From NCBI GenBank assembly GCA_044238735.1, contig JBIICS010000116.1:1-8958 (forward strand): a stretch of 8,958 nucleotides of DNA, in the 5' to 3' direction. Position numbers and translations under genes: made by a program. The number at the start of each line of letters is the position of its first letter. Positions within the stretch are counted from its first letter, which is position 1. This stretch comes from JBIICS01 sp044238735. GTDB taxonomy: Bacteria > Bacteroidota > Bacteroidia > UBA4408. Positions 1 to 6,465 of the stretch are shown piece after piece. The notes under the pieces were generated by a model. That model saw nothing but the letters and a program-made list of their open reading frames with translations. It had not been told where the DNA came from and did no database searches.

Positions 1-212
1 CGAGGGCTGTCCTGAAAACAAAAAACTTTAACCTTATAACCTAGCTCTGCCAAGCTTGCTGCAGCAGAAGCACCCGCCAGCCCGGATCCCACTATAATAA
101 TTTCTAAACTACGTTTATTAGCCGGATTAACCAAAGGTACCGTGCTACGGTATTTAGTCCATTTAGTTTCTATTGGTCCTACGGGTATTTTAGAATCTAA
201 TTTTACTGACAT
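1..212 (-). CDS. sdhA: Succinate dehydrogenase/fumarate reductase flavoprotein subunit, N-terminal part (runs off window)
   Basis: This is the first 70 codons of the FAD-binding catalytic subunit of complex II, which oxidises succinate to fumarate (or the reverse) on the cytoplasmic face of the inner membrane. Translating the minus strand from the ATG at 212 gives a protein beginning MSVKLDSKIPVGPIE, continuing through LVNPANKR into a beta strand and the dinucleotide-binding glycine motif GSGLAGASAAA (about residues 46-56), and ending in VFCFQDSPR at the window edge. The opening KIPxGP...WTK and the FCFQDSPR stretch are what I recall of the Bacteroidota SdhA/FrdA type. The start lies 31 bases after the stop of sdhC on the same strand, the usual C-A-B order, so sdhB is expected just outside the window. 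The active-site residues and the covalent FAD histidine lie beyond the edge and cannot be checked. The sequence does not separate dehydrogenase from fumarate reductase as the dominant direction. Confidence 0.93.
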   Translation of the reverse strand, partial: MSVKLDSKIPVGPIETKWTKYRSTVPLVNPANKRSLEIIIVGSGLAGASAAASLAELGYKVKVFCFQDSP

Positions 213-243
213 GCTATATATTGTTAGATATTATATAAAAAAA

Positions 244-936
244 TTATTGTTGCCCAAAAACTCCAAGGAAAAATAAAATGGGAAAGGAAGCGAATCCTAC
301 AGTTACTAAAACTGAGAAGCCGGTACCAATCGATGATATTAAGGGAGCATACTTTTTACTTTTTAAACCCAAAGATTGAAATGCAGACTGAAATCCATGA
401 TTTAAGTGTACACCCAATAAAACAACACCAATAACATATACCACCACTATCCAAAGTTGTTTGTATGCTTCATTAACAATGGCGTACATATCTTTATAAG
501 CTTGCCCATCATATATTTTAGTGGGTTCAGTTGCAAAATGGTATCTCCCATAAAATCCCACCAAATGAAGAATAAGAAAAATTAAAACGATGGATCCTGA
601 TAAACCCATGTTTCTGCTAAACCAGGAACTCGTTTCGTTTAATTTTTGATTATCGTATTTAATTTTTCTGGCGGCAGTATTTTGGTTAGTCAATTTAAGA
701 GCCGTAGCAATATGAAACAAAAATCCCAAAACAAGACCAATTTCCAATATACGTATTATCATATTCGTGGACATAAAATGCGAATACTTGTTGAATGCCT
801 CTCCGTCGTCGCTAAAGTATAGCGAGAAATTTCCGGACAAGTGAACAACCAGAAAACTACATAAAAACAAACCAGTTAGGGCCATAATTAATTTTTGGCC
901 GATGGATGAACTAAACATTTTAGAGAAAGTACTCAT
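244..936 (-). CDS. sdhC: Succinate dehydrogenase/fumarate reductase cytochrome b subunit (di-heme membrane anchor)
   Basis: A 230-residue integral membrane protein that anchors complex II and carries electrons between the iron-sulfur subunit and the quinone pool through two b-type hemes. Five hydrophobic segments can be seen at about residues 13-36, 60-81, 112-133, 161-182 and 201-228. This is the five-helix layout of the single-polypeptide, di-heme (type B, Bacillus/Wolinella-like) anchors rather than the SdhC/SdhD pair of Proteobacteria. Histidines inside or at the ends of the helices, H32 (VVHLSGN), H75 (FLFHI), H124 (LILHLVGF) and H177 or H180 (GVHLNHGF), are the expected heme ligands; that assignment follows from the family and is not proven here. 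The ATG at 936 is used; a second methionine at residue 7 is possible. There is no Shine-Dalgarno sequence before it. A candidate promoter lies about 35 bases upstream, and sdhA follows after 31 bases. Confidence 0.95.
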   Translation of the reverse strand: MSTFSKMFSSSIGQKLIMALTGLFLCSFLVVHLSGNFSLYFSDDGEAFNKYSHFMSTNMIIRILEIGLVLGFLFHIATALKLTNQNTAARKIKYDNQKLNETSSWFSRNMGLSGSIVLIFLILHLVGFYGRYHFATEPTKIYDGQAYKDMYAIVNEAYKQLWIVVVYVIGVVLLGVHLNHGFQSAFQSLGLKSKKYAPLISSIGTGFSVLVTVGFASFPILFFLGVFGQQ

Positions 937-972
937 ATTAAAACCTTTTTTTTGTGGTTACTAAAAGCGTGG

Positions 973-1005
973 CAAATTTAACATAAGGCACGTTTCGTTT
1001 ATCAA
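973..1005 (-). promoter_or_regulatory. Candidate Bacteroidota-type promoter for sdhCA
   Basis: Read on the minus strand, TAAATTTG at 980-973 matches all defined positions of the Bacteroidota -7 element TAnnTTTG. A TTG at 1005-1003 lies 22 bases upstream, within the 17-23 base spacing known for the -33 element in this phylum. Transcription would start near base 966 and give an untranslated leader of roughly 30 bases before the sdhC ATG. The match and the spacing are seen directly; promoter activity is inferred, and short AT-rich motifs do arise by chance here. Confidence 0.55.
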
Positions 1006-1077
1006 TTTTTTATATTTTGTTTTTAACTAAATAACATCTATTTGCCCTACAAGGTTTATAAATCATACAACACATTG

Positions 1078-1128
1078 TTAATATGGATTAATTCTAAATA
1101 AGCCGATTATTGAATTTTAATATGGATT
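1078..1128. repeat. 12-base direct repeat pair in the divergent promoter region
   Basis: TTAATATGGATT occurs exactly at 1078-1089 and again at 1117-1128, with a 39-base period. Both copies lie between the two candidate promoters, about 75-115 bases upstream of the plus-strand -7 element at 1193 and about 70 or more bases upstream of the minus-strand -33 element. The position suggests paired protein-binding sites, but the period is 3.7 turns of B-DNA, so the sites would not be exactly on one face. In such AT-rich DNA a chance repeat cannot be excluded. No inverted copy was found. Confidence 0.4.
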
Positions 1129-1192
1129 TTTGTATTTAGTCTATTTTATAGCTCAATTACGATAAAAATGAATGATTTAAGCGTATTCGTTT

Positions 1193-1200
1193 TATCTTTG
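1193..1200 (+). promoter_or_regulatory. Candidate -7 promoter element for the permease operon
   Basis: TATCTTTG fits the Bacteroidota -7 consensus TAnnTTTG at every defined position. Transcription would begin near 1207 and leave a leader of about 75 bases before the ATG at 1281. No clear TTG is present 17-23 bases upstream; the nearest is ATG at 1168-1170 with a 22-base spacer, one mismatch from the -33 element. It is therefore a weaker candidate than the sdhC promoter and might depend on an activator. Confidence 0.42.
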
Positions 1201-1280
1201 AAAATAAATAATTTACAGAACAAATTGGGCTTTTAATAACTTAAGAGCAAATATAGAGTTAACAAAAATAATCCCTAAAA

Positions 1281-3203
1281 ATGAGATTAAACCAGCTTTT
1301 CCGCAAAAAAACAGTAGAGCAAATACTAAAAAAAGGAGCTGCTGACGCCGAAATACATGGTAGTTTGCATAAAAACCTTACAGCGAAAGATTTAACAGCT
1401 TTAGGCATTGCGGCCATAATTGGTGCCGGTATTTTTTCTACTATAGGTAACGCTAGTGCCAGTGGGGGTCCGGCAGTAATTTTCCTTTTTATTTTTACAG
1501 CCGTTGCCTGTGGTTTTTCGGCATTCGCCTATGCTGAGTTTGCCTCTATGGTTCCAGTTGCCGGAAGTGCATACACATACTCTTACGTAGCATTTGGAGA
1601 ACTAATTGCCTGGCTAATTGGCTGGAGTTTAATAATGGAATATTCGATTGGTAATATTGCAGTGGCCATATCGTGGAGCGATTATTTTACCGGTTTATTG
1701 GAAGGACTAGGTTTAAAAATGCAAAGCTGGCTAACTATGGACTATTTTACAGCCTACAGAGGTTTTAAAGAGGCCAGCGTAGCAATATCAAAAGGAACCT
1801 CCTTTCAAAACCTTACCTATCAGCTACAGGAGGCCTATTTAGCCTGGAAAGACGCCCCCAGTTTAGGACCATTAAAAATCATTTTCGACTTTCCGGCCTT
1901 AGTAATAATTGTTTTAATAACCGGTTTAGTATACAGGGGAATAAAGGAATCCAAAACTGCCGGAAATCTAATGGTGCTTGTTAAGCTCATTATAATTCTA
2001 ATGGTTATAGCTATCGGTGCATTTTACGTGAAACCAGGAAACTGGAATCCCTTTGCTCCAGAAGGAATTAGCGGAATTTTAAAAGGAGTATCCGCCGTGT
2101 TTTTTGCCTATATAGGTTTTGATGCCATTTCAACAACAGCAGAAGAATGCAAAGATCCGCAACGCGATTTACCTAAAGGCATGATGTGGTCAATTATTAT
2201 TTGTACCGTTTTGTATGTAGCCATAGCTCTTATTTTAACTGGAATGGTAAATTACAAGGAATTAGCCGTTGGAGATCCACTGGCATTTGTATTCCAAAAA
2301 GTTAATTTAGGATGGGTTTCCGGTATAATTGCCTTTAGCGCCATAATAGCAATGGCCAGTGTTTTATTGGTTTTTCAGTTAGGACAACCCCGTATTTGGT
2401 TAAGCATGAGCAGAGATGGTTTATTGCCTAAAAAATTTAGTAAAATACATCCTAAGTTTAAAACACCCAGTTTTGCCACCGTTGTAACCGGTTTTATTGT
2501 AGGGATTCCGGCCTTGTTTATGAACTTAACCTTTGTAACCGACTTATGCAGCATAGGTACCTTATTTGCTTTCGTATTAGTATGTGCCGGTGTTTTGCAA
2601 CTTCATAGCAACCCTAATGCACCCGAACGAAAATTTAAAACCCCTTATATAAACAGTAAATTTATAATTCCGGTTTTATTTCTTTTAAGTGTAGGCTTAA
2701 CTTTTGCTTTTAATAAAAATGCAGCTAGCGACTTTTTAAATAATAGACGAGTTAAATCGGCCGAAACCTTTTATGAGCAACTCAGTTTCGAAGAGATACA
2801 TGAAATAGAGGAGCGTTTAGGCTTTACAGATACCTCTGTAGTAATAAACATGGGTGAAAAAGATTTAAAATCATACCTTACCAGCTTACCACAAAATGAT
2901 TTCAAAAATGTTCTAAAAGCCTGTAATGTCTCCAATAATGATATTTACGAAAGCGGTTGGAAAGTTTTTAAAAGCAATTTTCCGTTTTGGATTTTTATAC
3001 TTGTATGCATTCTAATTACAATAAATTCATTTAGGAAAAACTTATCCCTTATACCTGTACTGGGCTTAATCAGTTGTTTGTACATGATGTCGGAAATAGG
3101 ATATACCAACTGGATTGGTTTTTCTATATGGCTTTTGGTAGGGCTAATTGTATATTTTGCATATGGTTTTAAGAACTCTGCTTTAATTAAAAATAAAGTT
3201 TAA
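1281..3203 (+). CDS. APC-superfamily amino acid permease (cationic amino acid transporter-like), with two large insertions
   Basis: A 640-residue inner-membrane transporter that probably takes up amino acids by proton or cation symport. Family signatures are the first-helix motif AIIGAGIFSTIG (residues 45-56), the helix-6 region FFAYIGFDAISTTAEECKDP (274-293) and QPRIWLSMSRDGLLP (369-383). These are typical of the CAT/YfnA branch of the APC superfamily. About fourteen hydrophobic segments are visible, near 40-57, 64-88, 107-132, 203-220, 228-250, 262-284, 299-323, 344-366, 396-415, 420-441, 460-477, 567-583, 588-605 and 608-629. It is much longer than the usual 460-500 residue bacterial members because of a mostly polar stretch at about 137-200 between helices 3 and 4 and another at 478-565 between helices 11 and 12. 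By helix count both should face the periplasm. The substrate cannot be predicted safely. There is no Shine-Dalgarno sequence. Its stop overlaps the next start by one base (TAATG), suggesting coupled translation. Confidence 0.9.
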   Translation: MRLNQLFRKKTVEQILKKGAADAEIHGSLHKNLTAKDLTALGIAAIIGAGIFSTIGNASASGGPAVIFLFIFTAVACGFSAFAYAEFASMVPVAGSAYTYSYVAFGELIAWLIGWSLIMEYSIGNIAVAISWSDYFTGLLEGLGLKMQSWLTMDYFTAYRGFKEASVAISKGTSFQNLTYQLQEAYLAWKDAPSLGPLKIIFDFPALVIIVLITGLVYRGIKESKTAGNLMVLVKLIIILMVIAIGAFYVKPGNWNPFAPEGISGILKGVSAVFFAYIGFDAISTTAEECKDPQRDLPKGMMWSIIICTVLYVAIALILTGMVNYKELAVGDPLAFVFQKVNLGWVSGIIAFSAIIAMASVLLVFQLGQPRIWLSMSRDGLLPKKFSKIHPKFKTPSFATVVTGFIVGIPALFMNLTFVTDLCSIGTLFAFVLVCAGVLQLHSNPNAPERKFKTPYINSKFIIPVLFLLSVGLTFAFNKNAASDFLNNRRVKSAETFYEQLSFEEIHEIEERLGFTDTSVVINMGEKDLKSYLTSLPQNDFKNVLKACNVSNNDIYESGWKVFKSNFPFWIFILVCILITINSFRKNLSLIPVLGLISCLYMMSEIGYTNWIGFSIWLLVGLIVYFAYGFKNSALIKNKV

Positions 3204-3913
3204 TGCATTACATCCTTATAGCCTTATTTTTTTTATCGACATCTATACCTGTATTTTCGCAGGAAAAAATTTTTTTACCCTCCGAAGTTATCGACTCTAC
3301 CTTTGGCATAGAATTTTATGAAAAATACAATCCCTTAATTGGAAACGATAGCGTTCGTAAATATGAGGGATATGCTGTAAAAGGAAACATAACAGACAAG
3401 TATGCTAACGGTAAAATCCTTCATAAAGGTTATTATATAGATGGGCAATTAAAAACTTATTCCAATTTCTATCCTTCCGGAAAAATAGAAAGACAATTTA
3501 GACCCATTTCGGATGTAGATTATAAACTAATAAAGTACTACGAAAACAGCTTGATAAAAAGTGAGGTTATAATAAACAGAGGAAATGTAGTGAGCTGGAA
3601 AGATTTTTACGAGAATGGAAATCTGGAGTTGGAAGAAATCTATTTTGAAAAAGACTTAACAATAAAATCAAAAAAAACCGGATATGAAAGTGGTAATCCG
3701 GAAAGCGAATTAATCTTAACTAATAAAAAGAAAAGATTGTATTGGGAAAAGAATTTTTATCCTAACGGCAAGATTGCCCATGAGGGCGAAAAAAGATTCG
3801 ACGAGGGAGTGTTAGGTTATTTAAAAACCGGTAAATGGAAATTATATAATGAAGCCGGCGAATTAATAAAAGAAGAAACATACATTAACGACATTAAAAG
3901 GGAAAGTGAGTAA
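3203..3913 (+). CDS. Secreted MORN_2/YwqK-like repeat protein, function unknown
   Basis: A 236-residue protein that begins with a hydrophobic segment (residues 3-17) followed by VFS and QEK, which reads as a signal peptide cleaved after S19. It lacks the usual basic residue near the N-terminus. No lipobox cysteine is present, so it is likely periplasmic or exported. The mature part holds about seven degenerate copies of a short beta-hairpin repeat of the form YxNGxIxxExxY: YANGKILHKGYY (67-78), FYPSGKIERQFR (89-100), YYENSLIKSEVI (112-123), FYENGNLELEEIYF (135-148), YESGNPESELIL (161-172), FYPNGKIAHEGE (185-196) and KLYNEAGELIKEETY (213-227). This matches the MORN_2 pattern, often labelled 'YwqK family antitoxin' in databases. 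No toxin partner is seen here, so I do not adopt that name. No catalytic motif is visible. The ATG overlaps the permease stop by one base, and its own end overlaps the next gene by eight, so it is almost certainly co-transcribed with both. Confidence 0.8.
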   Translation: MHYILIALFFLSTSIPVFSQEKIFLPSEVIDSTFGIEFYEKYNPLIGNDSVRKYEGYAVKGNITDKYANGKILHKGYYIDGQLKTYSNFYPSGKIERQFRPISDVDYKLIKYYENSLIKSEVIINRGNVVSWKDFYENGNLELEEIYFEKDLTIKSKKTGYESGNPESELILTNKKKRLYWEKNFYPNGKIAHEGEKRFDEGVLGYLKTGKWKLYNEAGELIKEETYINDIKRESE

Positions 3914-5102
3914 GGTATTTGAATTTTATATTTCTTTTTCGAAAGAAATAAGCAGCGGTTATTTAAACAAAAAAGGAGAATATTTACCATTTTCTTTATA
4001 TGTTAAAGAACAGTTTAAGAAATTTCCAAAAGCAGGGTCACGCGACCGTAAAACGGTAAGCCAATTAGCTTACAATTATTTCAGAACCGGCAAGGCCTTT
4101 ATTGATTTAGGCTTTGAAAAAAAACTGGCCCTTTCAACCTTTCTTTGCGAAAAGCATCACAATCCTTTAAATGCTTATGTAATTGAAAAATTCGGCAAAG
4201 ATTTAATAAACGAAATTGAATCGGATATAAATAATAAGATTGCATACTTAAACCATAACCATCAATTAAACTTTAACCCGGCAGATTTATTCTTACCGGA
4301 AATTGACTTGTCGGATATAAAAAACAAGGAACCATTTTATTTGGCTCAATTAGAAAAGCCATACACTTATATTAGGGTGAGAAATACCAAAAACGAAGAA
4401 GTGACAAGCGAATTAATTTCCAGTAAAATTGAATTTAGCAAGGATAAAGAGATTGAGAATTGTTACTTTTTTAATGGAAACCCCACTTTAACTGAATTGC
4501 AATCCTTTTTCAAAGGTTTCTTTGAAATACAGGATCGTTCATCGCAACAGGTTTTAAACAATATTGAGGTAAAAGCCGAATCATTTTGGTGGGACACTTG
4601 TTGTGCCAGCGGAGGTAAATCGTTATTGTTATTGGAGAAAAACAAGAATATCAGAATATTTGCCAGCGACGTTCGTCAGAGCATTTTAGATAACTACAAA
4701 AAAAGAATATCCAAAGTGGGTTTCGGAAATCACGAAACGCGTTTAATTGACTTAGCTTCACAAACCCAAAACGGATATACGTTTGACGGGATTATTTGTG
4801 ATGTGCCGTGTAGCGGCAGCGGAACCTGGGCCCGAACGCCGGAACAACTGATGGTGTTTAAAACCGAAACCATACAATCGTTTAAGTTAAAACAACAGGC
4901 TATTGTAAGAAATGCCTCCCAATCACTTCGTAAAAACGGAACACTCGTTTATATTACCTGTTCTGTTTTTAAAGAGGAAAACGAAAATCAGGTGGAGTAT
5001 ATACAAGAGAATTTAAATCTTAAACTTATAAGCTCTCAAATTATAGAAGGAGCCCAAAACCACGCTGACAGTATGTTTGTTGCGGTGTTTAAAAAGGATT
5101 AA
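3906..5102 (+). CDS. RsmB/NOP2/Sun-family RNA (cytosine-C5) methyltransferase
   Basis: A 398-residue S-adenosylmethionine-dependent enzyme expected to methylate C5 of a cytosine in rRNA or tRNA. Motifs appear in the expected order: FFEIQDRSSQQ (205-215) at the entry to the catalytic domain, SAM motif I DTCCASGGKS (230-239), the acidic loop FASDVRQ (252-258), motif IV CDVPCSGSGTW (298-308) and motif VI YITCSVFKEENE (349-360). C352 in motif VI is the expected nucleophile and C302 in motif IV the release cysteine. Motif I has serine where Escherichia coli RsmB-type enzymes have proline (APGGK). The first 200 residues are not recognisably the NusB-like domain of RsmB, so the target (16S C967 or another site) cannot be assigned and no symbol is given. 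The start is GTG, eight bases inside the preceding gene; no ATG occurs near the N-terminus and the family-like sequence begins soon after, so I accept it. AAAAGGG lies only three bases upstream. Confidence 0.92.
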   Translation: MSKVFEFYISFSKEISSGYLNKKGEYLPFSLYVKEQFKKFPKAGSRDRKTVSQLAYNYFRTGKAFIDLGFEKKLALSTFLCEKHHNPLNAYVIEKFGKDLINEIESDINNKIAYLNHNHQLNFNPADLFLPEIDLSDIKNKEPFYLAQLEKPYTYIRVRNTKNEEVTSELISSKIEFSKDKEIENCYFFNGNPTLTELQSFFKGFFEIQDRSSQQVLNNIEVKAESFWWDTCCASGGKSLLLLEKNKNIRIFASDVRQSILDNYKKRISKVGFGNHETRLIDLASQTQNGYTFDGIICDVPCSGSGTWARTPEQLMVFKTETIQSFKLKQQAIVRNASQSLRKNGTLVYITCSVFKEENENQVEYIQENLNLKLISSQIIEGAQNHADSMFVAVFKKD

Positions 5103-5106
5103 GTGA

Positions 5107-5149
5107 ATTTAAACTTTGCAACTTATCATTCGTTCGTTGCCGTTTAAAT
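5107..5149. terminator. Possible two-part hairpin at the convergent junction of the RsmB-like gene and prmC
   Basis: The outer arms ATTTAAAC (5107-5114) and GTTTAAAT (5142-5149) are exact inverted repeats. Inside them GCAAC (5118-5122) pairs with GTTGC (5136-5140), separated from the outer stem by TTT on one side and a single C on the other. The loop is 13 bases. The structure begins five bases after the stop of the plus-strand gene and covers the last codons of prmC, so it could act on both transcripts. There is no strong T-run after it on either strand and most pairs are A-T, so classical intrinsic termination is doubtful. Confidence 0.3.
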
Positions 5150-6008
5150 CTTTAAACAATTCTACATTGCGGAAACCCTTATTGACAAGCAGTTCCTTGG
5201 TAGAATTACCAAAATGCTGATTAATTTCAAAAAACAAATAACCACCCGGCACTAAATTATTAAGAGCAAAGTCTGCTATTTTATCATAAAAGAATAAAGG
5301 TTTTTTTTCAGGAGCAAACAAAGCTAAATGAGGTTCGTATTTTAAAACATTGTCCTTCATTTGATCCTGCTCATCTATAGTTACGTAGGGAGGATTACTG
5401 ATAATTACATGATAGCCCAGGTCTTTGGAATAATCGCGGGTAATATCTGCGCAAACAAAAGTGATTTTTAAACTTAATTTGTCGGCATTTTTTTGTGCAA
5501 CTTTAATTGCTTCATATGATGTATCAACAGCTGCAACATGGGCTTTGGGTAAATTCTTTTTTACCGACAAAGCAATACATCCAGAACCAGTACCTATATC
5601 TGTAATATTTAAACCGAAACCTTCGTTAGCATAAAGTGTTGCAAATTGAACATCGTTAAGCAATGTATTAAAAACCAATTGAACCAATTCTTCGGTTTCA
5701 GGCCGAGGAATTAATACATGCTCATCTACATATAATTCCATACCATAAAAAGGAGCTGCATTAAAAATATATTGTAAAGGTTTTTGCGTTTTTAATTGCT
5801 TAACAACTGAAACAAATTTTAACAATTCCGATTCGGATAAACTTTTATTCTGCTCAACTATAATTTGCGTTCGCGTTAGCTTTAATAGATGATACACACT
5901 AATTTCAAAAAATGATTTAATTTCCTCAACAGGATAAATGCCCGCTAACTTTTCAACAAAATAATTTTTAACGGCACCCAGATTATTGGCTCTAATTTCC
6001 ATGCTCAT
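5109..6008 (-). CDS. prmC: Peptide chain release factor N5-glutamine methyltransferase (PrmC/HemK)
   Basis: A 299-residue cytoplasmic enzyme that methylates the glutamine of the GGQ motif in class I release factors, which improves peptide release. The N-terminal 80 or so residues form the helical release-factor-recognition domain. It is followed by QYIFNAAPFYGMEL (79-92), LIPRPETEELV (99-109), the SAM motif I DIGTGSGCIAL (137-147), the acidic D162 region, and the family-defining NPPY at 205-208 within ISNPPYVT. YEPHLALFAPE (224-234) and the C-terminal NGNERMISCK are also typical. Length agrees with the family (around 280-300). The ATG at 6008 is one base after the rnhA stop (TAACATG). A second in-frame ATG at 6002 is equally possible and changes only two residues. 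It is the last gene of a marC-like, rnhA, prmC run and ends six bases from the convergent RsmB-like gene. Confidence 0.95.
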   Translation of the reverse strand: MSMEIRANNLGAVKNYFVEKLAGIYPVEEIKSFFEISVYHLLKLTRTQIIVEQNKSLSESELLKFVSVVKQLKTQKPLQYIFNAAPFYGMELYVDEHVLIPRPETEELVQLVFNTLLNDVQFATLYANEGFGLNITDIGTGSGCIALSVKKNLPKAHVAAVDTSYEAIKVAQKNADKLSLKITFVCADITRDYSKDLGYHVIISNPPYVTIDEQDQMKDNVLKYEPHLALFAPEKKPLFFYDKIADFALNNLVPGGYLFFEINQHFGNSTKELLVNKGFRNVELFKDLNGNERMISCKV

Positions 6009-6009
6009 G

Positions 6010-6465
6010 TTAAGACGAAATATAACCCGTATCGGGCGGAAGATTAGATTGCATAGCGGCAGCTACTGCCAACTGATCGCAACGTTCGTTTTCTATATTA
6101 CCAGCATGGCCTTTTACCCAAACAAATTTCACTCTATGTTTAGGATATATTCGCAGAAAGCGCATCCAAAGGTCGGGATTCTTAACTTTATTAAACCCTT
6201 TTTTTTGCCAACCATAAATCCAATTTTGTTCAACCGCGTCTACCACATATTTACTATCGGAATAGATAATAACTTCAGCACCTGGCTTCTTAATAGTTTC
6301 TAATGCCACAATAACACTAAATAATTCCATACGATTATTAGTAGTATGAGCAAAACCAGCTGAAATTTCTTTACGATGCGAACCAGAGATCATTACAATA
6401 CCAAAACCTCCCGGACCGGGATTTCCTTTAGCAGCACCATCCGTATATATTATAATTTGCGACAC
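6010..6465 (-). CDS. rnhA: Ribonuclease HI
   Basis: A 151-residue endonuclease that cuts the RNA strand of RNA-DNA hybrids, removing primers and R-loops. All four metal-binding acidic residues are in place: D8 in IYTDGAAKGNPGPGG, E47 in NNRMELFSV, D70 in YSDSKYVVDA and D130 in ERCDQLA. The catalytic histidine is H120 in VKGHAG. NWIYGWQKKGF (81-91) corresponds to the basic handle region of the E. coli enzyme. The length matches stand-alone RNase HI, with no extra hybrid-binding domain. The start codon is GTG at 6465-6463. It shares one base with the TAG stop of the upstream marC-like gene (TAGTG), which points to termination-reinitiation coupling and supports this start, since the family sequence begins within a few residues of it. 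Confidence 0.96.
   Translation of the reverse strand: MSQIIIYTDGAAKGNPGPGGFGIVMISGSHRKEISAGFAHTTNNRMELFSVIVALETIKKPGAEVIIYSDSKYVVDAVEQNWIYGWQKKGFNKVKNPDLWMRFLRIYPKHRVKFVWVKGHAGNIENERCDQLAVAAAMQSNLPPDTGYISS

Larger units (their letters stand above)
937..1280. other. Divergent intergenic region between sdhC and the amino acid permease
   Basis: This 344-base AT-rich gap separates two divergently transcribed units and is the only stretch of this length without a gene. It holds one candidate TAnnTTTG promoter in each direction and an exact 12-base direct repeat (TTAATATGGATT at 1078 and 1117) between them. I see no tRNA-like cloverleaf, no riboswitch-like conserved core and no hairpin with a T-run. 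The longest ORF noticed is a 22-codon stretch from 1168 that overlaps the candidate promoter, and I do not call it a gene. Confidence 0.8.

Noticed and set aside
1168..1236. A 22-codon ORF (MNDLSVFVLSLKINN...) in the divergent gap
   Set aside because: It covers the best plus-strand -7 element, has no ribosome-binding signal and no recognisable composition; likely chance.
3203..3913. Toxin-antitoxin module based on the YwqK-family label
   Set aside because: The protein carries a signal peptide and neither neighbour resembles a toxin; the label is a database name for MORN_2 repeats.
4463..4645. A 60-codon minus-strand ORF inside the RsmB-like gene
   Set aside because: It lies opposite conserved methyltransferase motifs and has no supporting features.
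5986..6303. A 105-codon plus-strand ORF antisense to rnhA
   Set aside because: It is the shadow of the clearly identified RNase HI gene, with no family resemblance.
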